Source of the DNA: Anaerolineae bacterium
GTDB taxonomy: Bacteria; Chloroflexota; Anaerolineae; Anaerolineales; UBA11858
Direction: 5' to 3'
DNA: 9,105 bases
NCBI GenBank assembly: GCA_003694235.1
Contig: RFKO01000196.1
Coordinates: 1 to 9,105, forward strand
In this document: positions 1 to 8,104 of the stretch, one piece after another
Layout: each line of letters starts with the position of its first letter
Numbering within the stretch: position 1 is the stretch's first letter
Position numbers and translations under genes: made by a program
Notes under the pieces: model-generated
Told to the model about the DNA's origin: nothing
What the model saw: the letters and a program-made list of their open reading frames with translations, nothing else
Database searches by the model: none

Positions 1-1360
1 CCACCAAAACCCGTCCCTCTGACAAGCGAGGAGCAAGGAACCTCAACACCGCCTGCAACGCGGGATCACTCCAATGCAGGTCTTCCAGCAAAATCAGCAC
101 AGGCCTTATACGGCTGGCTGCCAGAATAATGTGTGCAAACGCCTCGAATAAGCGGGTGCGGGCATGCTCCTCACCGAGCGGCGGCAGAGGCGGATAGTCG
201 GACAGCATTTCAGCCAGCATGGGGATCAAGGGGGCGGCTGCTTGCAACCAGATGATGTTGGTGTGCTGCATCAGGGGTTCAACACCGTATAGATCGAACA
301 GGGAGGTTACTGCCTCGCGCAAGGCATGGTATGTTGTCCCCAGGCCGGGTTCTGGCGTGCGCCCCCACAACACGGTAGCGCCATACCACTCGGCATCGCC
401 GGCCAACGCCCGAAGCAGGCGGCTCTTGCCAACACCTGCCTCGCCGCCCAGCAACACCAGGCCGCCTTGACCCTGAAATGCGGCCTGCATAAGCTCCACC
501 AACCGCTGCCGCTCTTCATCTCTGCCGATGAGGGGCATGGGAATATTCGGCTCCAACGCATAAGGAATTTCCGTCGCTGACGCACCGGTCAGATCCAGAT
601 GAATATCTACCCCGCCGCGCGCGCTGATCTCACGCGCCAAGGCGAGCGTTTCTGCCTGCGGCTCAACCCCCAATTCACGCTTCAAAAGCTCGCAACAGCG
701 CTCAAATTGTCGCAGAGCTGCCTCCGGCCTGCCCAGCAGATAGCACAGATGCATAATTTCCCGATGGGCAGATTCCAGTAAAGGATCTGCGCTCACCAGC
801 GAGCGGGCGTACGTGAGCGCCGCTTCGTAATCCCCCCTGTTCTTGGTCAGCGCGATCAACTGATGCAACGCCTGAAGATAAGCTTCGTGCAGACGCTCGC
901 TCTCCAGCAAGGCCCAATCATCATAAAACCCCTCCAGGAACCGCCCGCGGTAAAGCGACAAAGCGGAAGAGAGCGAATGCAACGTGCCCTCACTGAGAGC
1001 GTCTTCAAAAGCGGTGACATCACGCCACAAAGGAATATCTTCTGCCAGCCAGACTTTTTCGCGGTCAGAGAGGATCAACCAATCACCCATGGCGCGGCGA
1101 ATATCCCACAGATGGCGGCGTAGAGCGGCACGCGCCCGGGCCTCGGGCAATTCCGGCCAGAAAGTGCCCGCCAGTTTGACGCGGGCGTGAGGGCGATCGT
1201 TGTAGAGCAGCAGGTACGCCAATAAAGATTGGGAAACCGCGAAACGGGGTAGCGGGAGAGCTGCAGAAGAGCGCCACAATTCTAACGTTCCAAAAAAGCG
1301 AACCTGGAGCACATCTTGCCCTTCCGGCACACCCACCGAATAAACAGCCTGCACATCCAT
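1..1360 (-). CDS. BTAD-domain ATPase transcriptional regulator (AfsR/SARP or LAL-like), C-terminus outside window
   Basis: The frame is open from an ATG at 1360 to the window edge: 453 codons with no stop, so the gene is truncated by the window. An in-frame TGA lies eight codons upstream, and GGAG sits 9 nt before the ATG, which fixes the start. Residues about 18-95 look like a winged-helix output domain (FFGTLELW, then RARAALRRHLWDIRR). Residues about 112-245 form a bacterial transcriptional activation domain built of TPR-like helices (LYRGRFLEGFYDDWALLESER, then KRELGVEPQAET). A STAND/AAA ATPase begins near residue 277 (LIGRDEE), with Walker A GEAGVGKS at 306-313 and Walker B VLILLEDLHW at 421-430. 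Family members are cytosolic regulators in which nucleotide state and a C-terminal sensor (often TPRs) control DNA binding. The ligand and targets cannot be told here. It reads away from obg-nadD from its own apparent promoter. The family call is firm; the specific function is unknown. Confidence 0.9.
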   Translation of the reverse strand, partial: MDVQAVYSVGVPEGQDVLQVRFFGTLELWRSSAALPLPRFAVSQSLLAYLLLYNDRPHARVKLAGTFWPELPEARARAALRRHLWDIRRAMGDWLILSDREKVWLAEDIPLWRDVTAFEDALSEGTLHSLSSALSLYRGRFLEGFYDDWALLESERLHEAYLQALHQLIALTKNRGDYEAALTYARSLVSADPLLESAHREIMHLCYLLGRPEAALRQFERCCELLKRELGVEPQAETLALAREISARGGVDIHLDLTGASATEIPYALEPNIPMPLIGRDEERQRLVELMQAAFQGQGGLVLLGGEAGVGKSRLLRALAGDAEWYGATVLWGRTPEPGLGTTYHALREAVTSLFDLYGVEPLMQHTNIIWLQAAAPLIPMLAEMLSDYPPLPPLGEEHARTRLFEAFAHIILAASRIRPVLILLEDLHWSDPALQAVLRFLAPRLSEGRVLV

Positions 1361-1407
1361 CCCACACCACTCCCGTAGACATCAGCCAGCCTGCTCCCTG
1401 CCTTTTG

Positions 1408-1437
1408 AGTTTACCTGAATTATAGACCTGGCGTCAA
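1408..1437 (-). promoter_or_regulatory. Candidate sigma-70-type promoter of the BTAD/ATPase regulator gene
   Basis: On the minus strand a TTGACG box (1437-1432) is followed after 18 nt by TAAACT (1413-1408), placing a start near 1401, about 40 nt before the ATG at 1360. A better-looking TATAAT lies inside this span (1424-1419), but it has no recognisable -35 at 16-18 nt and is only 7 nt from TTGACG. Either could be the real -10. This is inferred from motif matches only. Confidence 0.4.
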
Positions 1438-1452
1438 GCAAGGCCGCCCTGC

Positions 1453-1471
1453 GCATAAGTCCGACTTATGC
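1453..1471. promoter_or_regulatory. Perfect 19-bp palindrome, candidate operator
   Basis: GCATAAGTC and its exact reverse complement GACTTATGC flank one central base. With a 1-nt centre this cannot form a normal RNA hairpin, and no T-run follows, so a site for a dimeric DNA-binding protein is more likely than a terminator. It lies in the 200-bp gap between nadD and the downstream regulator gene. Its centre is about 61 bp upstream of the regulator start predicted from the TTGACG/TAAACT pair, a position typical of activator sites. The binding protein is unknown. Apart from this and the promoter I see nothing else in 1361-1560. Confidence 0.5.
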
Positions 1472-1560
1472 CCCACTGGCGCTGCCTCAAAGCATCACGC
1501 ACAATTGAAGTACATCCTCAATTTTTTCCCTGCGGTGACCCCGACCTCTTTGCAATGGAG

Positions 1561-2157
1561 TCAACGATACAAACGGCGCCTCTCGACGATTTCCAGCACC
1601 GGCGGGGGGAGATACGCTTCCACGGATTCTCCCCGCTGGATCCGCCGCCGTATCTCGGAAGAAGCGAGCGCGCACAACGGCGCTTCCACCCAGCGAATTT
1701 TCGCCCCCACGCCGGGCAAAACGCGCTCCAGGGCCGTCAGGTCCACCTGCACACCGGGGCGGCGCATCACCCCCAGCGCATCGCATACCGAGAGAAATTC
1801 CTTCGGCCGATGCCAGAAAGGCAGATCGCGCAACGAATCCTCTCCCATGAGGTAAATCAATTCCGCCTCCGGATTTTGTTGTCGCAACAGGTGCATGGTG
1901 TCGACGGCGAAGTGGGGCGGCGGACGGTCGATATCCACACGCGACAACAGAAAAGCCGGCTCGCGTCCCACGATGGCCTGCACCATAGCCAGACGATCTG
2001 CCAGCGGGGCAAACTCACGGTCGGGTTTGTGAGGCGGCATGGGCGTGAGAACCCACAGCACGGCATCCAGCCCTAAGGCGCGCCGGGCGGCCCGCGCCAG
2101 CGCCAAATGGCCGTTGTGTGGGGGATCGAAGGTGCCGCCAAAAACGCCGAATTTCAC
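1561..2157 (-). CDS. nadD: Nicotinate-nucleotide adenylyltransferase NadD
   Basis: NadD transfers AMP from ATP to nicotinate mononucleotide, giving deamido-NAD, the step before amidation to NAD+. The N-terminus reads KFGVFGGTFDPPHNGH, the nucleotidyltransferase signature with the HxGH ATP-binding motif at residues 14-17. Also present are a PPHK substrate-loop motif (LTPMPPHKPD), GEDSLRDLPFWHRP, and the C-terminal SSEIRRRI, which matches the family's ISSTxIR. The preferred start is the GTG at 2157, giving 198 aa. It overlaps the obg stop as GTGA, has GGAA 8 nt upstream, and makes the protein begin MKFGVFGG as NadD proteins usually do. An ATG three codons earlier (2166, 201 aa) is the alternative. 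Translation is probably coupled to obg. The gene often found next, rsfS, is not here; a regulator with its own promoter follows. Soluble cytosolic enzyme. Confidence 0.95.
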   Translation of the reverse strand: MKFGVFGGTFDPPHNGHLALARAARRALGLDAVLWVLTPMPPHKPDREFAPLADRLAMVQAIVGREPAFLLSRVDIDRPPPHFAVDTMHLLRQQNPEAELIYLMGEDSLRDLPFWHRPKEFLSVCDALGVMRRPGVQVDLTALERVLPGVGAKIRWVEAPLCALASSEIRRRIQRGESVEAYLPPPVLEIVERRRLYR

Positions 2158-3416
2158 TCGCTCCATTCCAGTTCGAATTCCCCGATGAAAACGCTATCTC
2201 CCGGCTGCACTCCGGCCTCGCGCAAAGCCTGATCAACACCCAGCGTCTCGAGAATACGCTGAAAGCGCCGCACGGACTGATCATACTCCCAATACGTCAT
2301 CGCCGCGGCTCGCTCGATAGCCTCGCCAATCACCCGATAACCACCATCAGGCGTCCTTTCGATCGAGAACTCGCGGGGATCGCTCTCCGGCCGATAGACG
2401 GGCAAAGCCACCGCCTGCTCGACGGGAGGCAGTTCATCCAGCAGTTGATGTGCGCGGTAGAGCACCCGGCGCACGCCTTCCCCCGTCAGCGCCGAGATAG
2501 CGAACACTTCATAACCTTCGGCCTGCAAGCGCTCTTGAACGCCCGGCCAGCGCTCGGCTGCCTGCGGCATATCCATCTTGTTGAAAGCCACCAGCTGCGG
2601 CTTCTCGGCCAGATGCGGGTCGAAAAGCGCCAGTTCGCTGTTGATCTGACCAAAATCCAGCCAGGGGTCTTCCGCGAGACCATCCAGCAAATGAATCAGC
2701 ACGCGGGTGCGCTGAATGTGCCGCAGGAACTCATGTCCCAGGCCAACCCCCTGATGAGCGCCCTCGATCAGGCCGGGGATATCGGCCAGCACCAGCGTGG
2801 TTTCCACATCCAGCTGCGCCACCCCCAGGTTGGGCACCAGCGTGGTGAAGGGATAAGGCGCGATCTTGGGGCGCGCGTTGGTCACCGCCGCCAGGAAAGT
2901 GGATTTACCGGCGTTGGGTACGCCCACCAGACCGACATCGGCCAGCAATTTGAGTTCCAGGCGCAGGCGACGTTCCTGCGGCGGCTCACCTTTCTCTGCA
3001 ATGCGCGGGGCTTTGTTGGTGGAGGAGGCAAAACGGGCGTTGCCGCGCCCGCCGCGCCCACCGCGCGCCACCACCAGCGTCTGCCCTGCTTCTACCAAAT
3101 CACCCAGTACGTCACCGCTCTCTGCATCGTAGACCAGCGTACCCGGCGGGACGGGCAATACCAGGTCTTCGCCTGATTTTCCAGTGCGGTTGTTGCCGCC
3201 GCCGGCGGCGCCGTTCTGAGCGTGATAACGCTTCTGCCGGCGGAAGTGCGAAAGCGTGTTCAGGCGCGGGTCCACTTGCAGCACCACATCGCCGCCTTTG
3301 CCGCCATCCCCGCCATCCGGGCCTCCTAAGGGCACATACTTCTCGCGGCGAAAGTGCACCACGCCGGCGCCCCCCCGCCCCGAACGAACAACAATCTCGA
3401 TCTCGTCTATGAACAT
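2154..3416 (-). CDS. obg: GTPase Obg (CgtA), ribosome-associated
   Basis: Obg is an essential-type GTPase that binds the 50S subunit and links ribosome assembly to growth and the stringent response. The 420-aa protein has all three family domains. The glycine-rich Obg fold is at about 1-160 (MFIDEIEIVVRSGRGG, GGPDGGDGGKGGDV, ARGGRGGRGN). The G domain has G1 GVPNAGKST at 165-173, switch I YPFTT, G3 DIPGLIEGA from 212, G4 NKMD at 279-282 and G5 SALTGEG. The C-terminal OCT domain runs from about 345 to the end (EFSIERTPDGGYRVIG, ending GEFELEWSE). The ATG at 3416 is chosen because family members begin MF-(V/I)-D-E. The GTG at 3467 in the same frame would add 17 unrelated residues encoded by promoter sequence. 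No good Shine-Dalgarno precedes 3416, and a TATAAT box lies 6 nt upstream, suggesting a leaderless mRNA. It overlaps nadD by 4 nt. Confidence 0.97.
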   Translation of the reverse strand: MFIDEIEIVVRSGRGGAGVVHFRREKYVPLGGPDGGDGGKGGDVVLQVDPRLNTLSHFRRQKRYHAQNGAAGGGNNRTGKSGEDLVLPVPPGTLVYDAESGDVLGDLVEAGQTLVVARGGRGGRGNARFASSTNKAPRIAEKGEPPQERRLRLELKLLADVGLVGVPNAGKSTFLAAVTNARPKIAPYPFTTLVPNLGVAQLDVETTLVLADIPGLIEGAHQGVGLGHEFLRHIQRTRVLIHLLDGLAEDPWLDFGQINSELALFDPHLAEKPQLVAFNKMDMPQAAERWPGVQERLQAEGYEVFAISALTGEGVRRVLYRAHQLLDELPPVEQAVALPVYRPESDPREFSIERTPDGGYRVIGEAIERAAAMTYWEYDQSVRRFQRILETLGVDQALREAGVQPGDSVFIGEFELEWSE

Positions 3417-3422
3417 ACCCCA

Positions 3423-3428
3423 ATTATA
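3423..3428 (-). promoter_or_regulatory. -10 box of a probable leaderless obg promoter
   Basis: TATAAT on the minus strand is separated by six bases (TGGGGT) from the obg ATG at 3416, so a transcript started at the usual distance would begin at the A of the start codon. I see no convincing -35 at 16-18 nt (GAATTA at 17). This is inferred from position and consensus match. Confidence 0.5.
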
Positions 3429-3440
3429 CCCGCAACATTG

Positions 3441-3449
3441 TGCTATAAT
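3441..3449 (+). promoter_or_regulatory. Extended -10 promoter element of rex
   Basis: TGCTATAAT is a perfect extended -10 (TG-N-TATAAT) facing rex. A start near 3456 would give a leader of roughly 80 nt before the ATG at 3535. The -35 region (CAATTA at 17 nt) is poor, which extended -10 promoters tolerate. That region overlaps the opposing obg -10 box. Confidence 0.5.
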
Positions 3450-3534
3450 TCCCACACTTCCCGGCACATGGTCGCTTCCTCAAGCAAAGCGCCGGTACAA
3501 TCCACAGGTTACTCACCAAAGACGGAGAAAGCCC

Positions 3535-4155
3535 ATGGCGAAAAAAGCAATCCCTGATATCATCATCGGTCGTCTCCCCATCTATCTCCGGGCGTTGGAG
3601 CGCATGCAACAGGCCGGGCAAAAGATTACCTCCTCCAAAGATCTGAGCGCCAGACTGGGGTTCTCTGCCGCGCAAATCCGCAAAGACCTGTCCCAATTCG
3701 GCGAATTCGGCAAACAAGGCACCGGCTATCATGTCGAGTACCTGAGCAAGCAGTTACGGGCGATCCTGAACATCAACAAAGTGTGGGATGTGGCCATCGT
3801 AGGCGCGGGCGATGTCGGCAGCGCGCTGGCGCACTATAAAGGCTTCGTCAACCGCGGCTTCCAGGCCACCTTGATTTTCGACAACGACCCTGCCAAAATC
3901 GGGAAAAAGGTTGGGAATCTGATCGTGCAGGATACCGCCGAAATGGTTCAAACCATCCGTGAAGCCGGGGTGAAGATTGCGATGATCGCCGTACCGGCCG
4001 ATCACGCTCAGGAGGTCGCCGACCAACTGGTGGAGGCCGGAGTCAAGGCCATCTTAAATTACGCCCCCGTGCAACTCTCGGTGCCAGAGGACGTGCATGT
4101 GGAGTACATAGACCCGGCCACCCGGCTGCAAAAGATGACCTATTATCTCGAATAA
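3535..4155 (+). CDS. rex: Redox-sensing transcriptional repressor Rex
   Basis: Rex is a homodimeric repressor that binds DNA when NADH/NAD+ is low and is released by NADH, controlling fermentation and respiratory genes. The 206-aa product has the expected winged helix at about 1-80, with the family signature SSKDLSARLGFSAAQIRKDL and FGEFGKQGTGYHV. A Rossmann fold from about 82 has GAGDVG as its GxGxxG motif. The C-terminal swap helix region contains NYAPVQLSVPEDVHVEYID. Length is normal for the family (about 205-215 aa). The start is supported by GGAG at 3524-3527, 7 nt before the ATG. It is the only plus-strand gene here, divergent from obg and convergent with the mreB-like gene, and ends at a strong terminator, so it is probably monocistronic. 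Autoregulation is possible but no clean Rex operator was found. Confidence 0.97.
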   Translation: MAKKAIPDIIIGRLPIYLRALERMQQAGQKITSSKDLSARLGFSAAQIRKDLSQFGEFGKQGTGYHVEYLSKQLRAILNINKVWDVAIVGAGDVGSALAHYKGFVNRGFQATLIFDNDPAKIGKKVGNLIVQDTAEMVQTIREAGVKIAMIAVPADHAQEVADQLVEAGVKAILNYAPVQLSVPEDVHVEYIDPATRLQKMTYYLE

Positions 4156-4160
4156 ACAAG

Positions 4161-4190
4161 AACGCCCCGTCTGTGCGACGGGGCGTTTTC
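4161..4190. terminator. Intrinsic terminator after rex, probably bidirectional
   Basis: ACGCCCCGTC (4162-4171) and GACGGGGCGT (4177-4186) form a perfect 10-bp GC-rich stem with a 5-nt loop, followed by further Ts (4187-4189). It starts 6 nt after the rex stop. Read on the minus strand it follows the mreB-like stop (4194) by a few bases, with TTCTTGTTTATT after the stem, so it could end both convergent transcripts. The plus-strand T-tract is the more compact. Confidence 0.85.
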
Positions 4191-4193
4191 GAT

Positions 4194-5207
4194 TCACACC
4201 GGCGGCAGGTTGCGCCGTATCTTGGCGTACACATCCGGCCGTAAGGCGATGGAGGCACCTTCCGCCACGCATGTGGTTGGGTTATCCACCAGATAAGCAG
4301 GGACTCCCAGCTCGCGCGTCAAGAGCTTGTCGATTCCTTTCAACAAAGCTGTACCGCCGGTCAGCGCAATGCCGCGGTCAATAATATCCGACACCAGTTC
4401 GGGGGGCGTCTTCTCCAGCACTCGCCGCGCCGTTTCGACGATCTCCATGAGTGGGCCTTGCATCGCTTCCACCACCTCGCCGGTGGTCAGGTTCAGGGGG
4501 CGCGGCAGGCCGGTGACCTGATCCTGCCCCTGCACGTCCATGCTGGCCTCTTCCTCCTGCGCCACCGCGGCGCCAATGGTCTTCTTGATGCGCTCGGCCG
4601 TTGGCTGAGCGATCACCAGACCGTACTTGCGCCGCACGTACGTGGCGATGGCCTCGTCCAGGTCCAAACCGCCCACCCGCGCGGTTTCGGCGGAAACGAT
4701 GCCATACATCGAGAGCACAGCCGCCTGGCTGGTGCCGCCGCCCAGACAGAGGATCATATTGCCGGTCGGGGTGTGAAACGGCAGATCCACGCCCAGCGCG
4801 GCCGCCATCGGCTGCTGGATGAGCAACACTTCGCGCCGCACAGCCTCCATGGCCGCCTCATGCACAGCGCGGCGTTCCACGCTGGTGACATCATACGGCA
4901 GAGAGATCATCACCCGTGGGCGGAACATACGCACCGGGCTGCTGACCTTGCCGATCAGATATTCCAGCAGTTTTTCGGCGACCTCGTAATCGGCGATCAC
5001 ACCGCTCTGCAAGGGATAGGCCACCTCGAGCGTTTCCGGGACGCGGCCGTACATCTCCTCGGCCTCCGTGCCGAGGGCCACGATCTTGAGTTCGTCCAGA
5101 GCGATGGTCACGACGGTGGGTTCCTGCAGGATCACCTTGCCCCCTTCGGCAATACGCGTATAAACCGTCCCGAGGTCCACCCCGAGGTCTTTCGAAAAAC
5201 CGGCCAT
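4194..5207 (-). CDS. MreB-like actin-family protein with atypical nucleotide site
   Basis: MreB proteins form membrane-bound filaments that guide peptidoglycan synthesis in rod cells. At 337 aa this aligns over the whole family: phosphate-1 DLGVDLGT near 8-14, GVIADYEVAEKLLEYLI at 69-85, phosphate-2 region LCLGGGT at 153-159, RVGGLDLDEAI, KTPPELVSDIIDRGI at 266-280, and the adenosine motif LTGGTALL at 282-289. Three normally conserved positions differ. The EEP glutamates are QQP (131-132), the phosphate-2 aspartate of DIGGGT is Cys154, and GGGALL reads GGTALL. Nucleotide binding may survive, but hydrolysis is probably altered. It is most likely a paralogue rather than the main MreB, since mreC and mreD are absent here. 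It starts 8 nt after the atpC stop, with AGG about 7 nt upstream of the ATG, so it is probably the last gene of the atp transcript. Family call firm; role uncertain. Confidence 0.88.
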   Translation of the reverse strand: MAGFSKDLGVDLGTVYTRIAEGGKVILQEPTVVTIALDELKIVALGTEAEEMYGRVPETLEVAYPLQSGVIADYEVAEKLLEYLIGKVSSPVRMFRPRVMISLPYDVTSVERRAVHEAAMEAVRREVLLIQQPMAAALGVDLPFHTPTGNMILCLGGGTSQAAVLSMYGIVSAETARVGGLDLDEAIATYVRRKYGLVIAQPTAERIKKTIGAAVAQEEEASMDVQGQDQVTGLPRPLNLTTGEVVEAMQGPLMEIVETARRVLEKTPPELVSDIIDRGIALTGGTALLKGIDKLLTRELGVPAYLVDNPTTCVAEGASIALRPDVYAKIRRNLPPV

Positions 5208-5215
5208 GAATGCGC

Positions 5216-5671
5216 CTAATCCTGATCCTCAAGCACTCCGGCGAGATCGGGGCCTGAGCGGCTCTTGCGGTAGCGGCGCACCGCCTCCAGGCGCAATTGT
5301 GAGCGCCGGAGCGCCGCTTCCATACGAAGATACTCATCCGTATCCGGCGGCGGACCTTCTTCCAGATATTTACGCGCCCGCTCCATTGCGGCCTCGGCCC
5401 GCGCCACATCAATCTCGCGGACGTTTTCGGCGCGATCGGCCAGCACGGTGACGATATCCGGGCGCACTTCCACCACACCGCCTGCCACGGTGAAGATCTC
5501 CTCTTCACCCTGATAACGCACCTTGATCACCCCATATCCCAGGGTGGAGAGCAGCGGCGCATGATTGGGGAGAATCCCCATCTCGCCTGCCGTCCCCGGC
5601 AGAACCACCATATCTGCATCCCCCTCGAACAGCATCCGATCCTGGGAAACGATTTCACAACGAATGGGCAT
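5216..5671 (-). CDS. atpC: ATP synthase F1 subunit epsilon AtpC
   Basis: Epsilon is part of the central stalk and can inhibit ATP hydrolysis through its C-terminal helices. The 151-aa product has the N-terminal beta sandwich (about 1-85), with VSQDRMLFEGDADMVVLPGT and the signature GEMGILPNHAPLLSTLGYGV. A helical C-terminal domain follows, rich in Arg, Glu and Ala (DVARAEAAMERARKYLEEG). The stretch after EEGPPPDTDEY makes it somewhat longer than the usual 130-140 aa. The ATG at 5671 is chosen because GGAAAGG lies just upstream and the protein then begins MPIRCEIV as expected. The in-frame start at 5740 would translate the upstream hairpin. It is separated from atpD by 78 nt holding that hairpin and is followed closely by the mreB-like gene. 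Confidence 0.95.
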   Translation of the reverse strand: MPIRCEIVSQDRMLFEGDADMVVLPGTAGEMGILPNHAPLLSTLGYGVIKVRYQGEEEIFTVAGGVVEVRPDIVTVLADRAENVREIDVARAEAAMERARKYLEEGPPPDTDEYLRMEAALRRSQLRLEAVRRYRKSRSGPDLAGVLEDQD

Positions 5672-5710
5672 ACGACCTTTCCATCCTTCCTTCGCCAAGC
5701 GAAACAGGCA

Positions 5711-5741
5711 GGTGTGCGTCTTCGGTGTGAAGACGCACACC
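5711..5741 (-). promoter_or_regulatory. Perfect 13-bp-stem hairpin between atpD and atpC
   Basis: On the minus strand GGTGTGCGTCTTC pairs perfectly with GAAGACGCACACC around the 5-nt loop ACACC. It begins 8 nt after the atpD stop and ends 39 nt before the atpC start. No T-run follows, so it is not a standard intrinsic terminator. A stabilising or processing element that sets the beta to epsilon ratio is plausible. The loop and last stem base spell a second CACACC, so the 5' GGTGTG could instead pair there, giving a shorter alternative fold. Confidence 0.75.
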
Positions 5742-5749
5742 CCAATTTA

Positions 5750-7207
<1,458 letters not shown>

Positions 7208-8104
7208 CTATCCGCCTTTCGCCAGTGCCTCTGCACCACCGGCGATATCGAGCATCTCACTGGTAATACTCTGCTGCCGCGCCTTGTTGTACTGCAATTG
7301 CAACGCCGCCGCCAGTTCGGTGGCGTTGTCGGTGGCGTTCTTCATGGCCACCATGCGGGCAGCGTGCTCACTGGCCAGCGATTCCATCACCGCCTGATAA
7401 ACCTGCAAGGCGGTAAAGCGCGGCACGATCTCGTCCAGGATCTCGTCCTGCCCCGGCTCGTAGATATAGGCTGCCGGCGGGCCCTGACGCTCCAGGGAAA
7501 AAGTTTCCACGCGTTCCTCGCCGCTATCCACTTCCAGCGGCAGCAGCTTCTTCATCGTGGGCACCTGGGTCATCATGTTGACGAAATCGGTGTACACCAG
7601 GTAAACCTCATCCGCCCGCCCCGCCAGGAATTCATCCACCGCCAGCCGCCCAATGGCCGACACGTCGGCGAACTGCGGCGCAGCGGGGAGATTGCTAAAC
7701 TCAGCCAGGATGTCCTGCCCCCGGCGGATCATCATATCGCGGCCTTTGCGCCCAACGGTGATGTATCGCACCGGCGTTGGGTAATCGCGAAATCTTTGCA
7801 AGGTGAAACGGACGATGTTCGTGTTATACGCGCCGGCCAGACCGCGGTCACCGCTAATCAGTACCACCAGTGTGTTTTTCACTTCATCCCGCGGCGCCAG
7901 CAGCGGATGCAACTGGGAACGCCCCGGCTGGTCGGCGAGGTGGGTGAGCACCTGCCATGCCTTGGTGGCGTAAGGGCGCGTGCGATACATCGCCTGCATG
8001 GCCTTCTGCACCTTGCTGGCCGAAACCGCCTGCAAGGCGCGGGTCACCTGCGAGATGTTCTTCACGCTGCGGATACGAAGTTTTACTTCTCTTGCGCTAG
8101 CCAT
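7208..8104 (-). CDS. atpG: ATP synthase F1 subunit gamma AtpG
   Basis: Gamma is the rotor shaft that couples proton flow through Fo to the catalytic sites. The 298-aa product starts with the long N-terminal helix (ASAREVKLRIRSVKNISQVT, residues 2-21). A central Rossmann-like domain contains VVLISGDRGLAGAYNTNIVR. It ends with the conserved C-terminal helix MKNATDNATELAAALQLQYN, then KARQQSITSEMLDIAGGAEA. Both ends of the coiled coil are intact and the length is normal (about 285-300). The ATG at 8104 is preceded by GGAAGAG. The 59-nt gap to atpA and 57-nt gap to atpD are similar, suggesting one transcript; I see no terminator in either gap. Confidence 0.97.
   Translation of the reverse strand: MASAREVKLRIRSVKNISQVTRALQAVSASKVQKAMQAMYRTRPYATKAWQVLTHLADQPGRSQLHPLLAPRDEVKNTLVVLISGDRGLAGAYNTNIVRFTLQRFRDYPTPVRYITVGRKGRDMMIRRGQDILAEFSNLPAAPQFADVSAIGRLAVDEFLAGRADEVYLVYTDFVNMMTQVPTMKKLLPLEVDSGEERVETFSLERQGPPAAYIYEPGQDEILDEIVPRFTALQVYQAVMESLASEHAARMVAMKNATDNATELAAALQLQYNKARQQSITSEMLDIAGGAEALAKGG

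Noticed and set aside
1500..1560. Terminator for nadD
   Set aside because: The only homopolymer run here is T6 on the plus strand (A6 on the minus), the wrong orientation for nadD, and no stable stem precedes a T-run on the minus strand.
1468..2076. Plus-strand open frame of 202 codons opposite nadD
   Set aside because: It is antisense to NadD, whose motifs are clear; no independent support.
2118..3176. Plus-strand open frame of 352 codons opposite obg
   Set aside because: It lies opposite conserved Obg domains, shows no motifs and has no ribosome site of note; a coding shadow.
3417..3467. Upstream GTG start for obg adding 17 residues
   Set aside because: The extension is encoded by AT-rich promoter sequence with a TATAAT box and is absent from Obg proteins, which begin at MF(I/V)DE.
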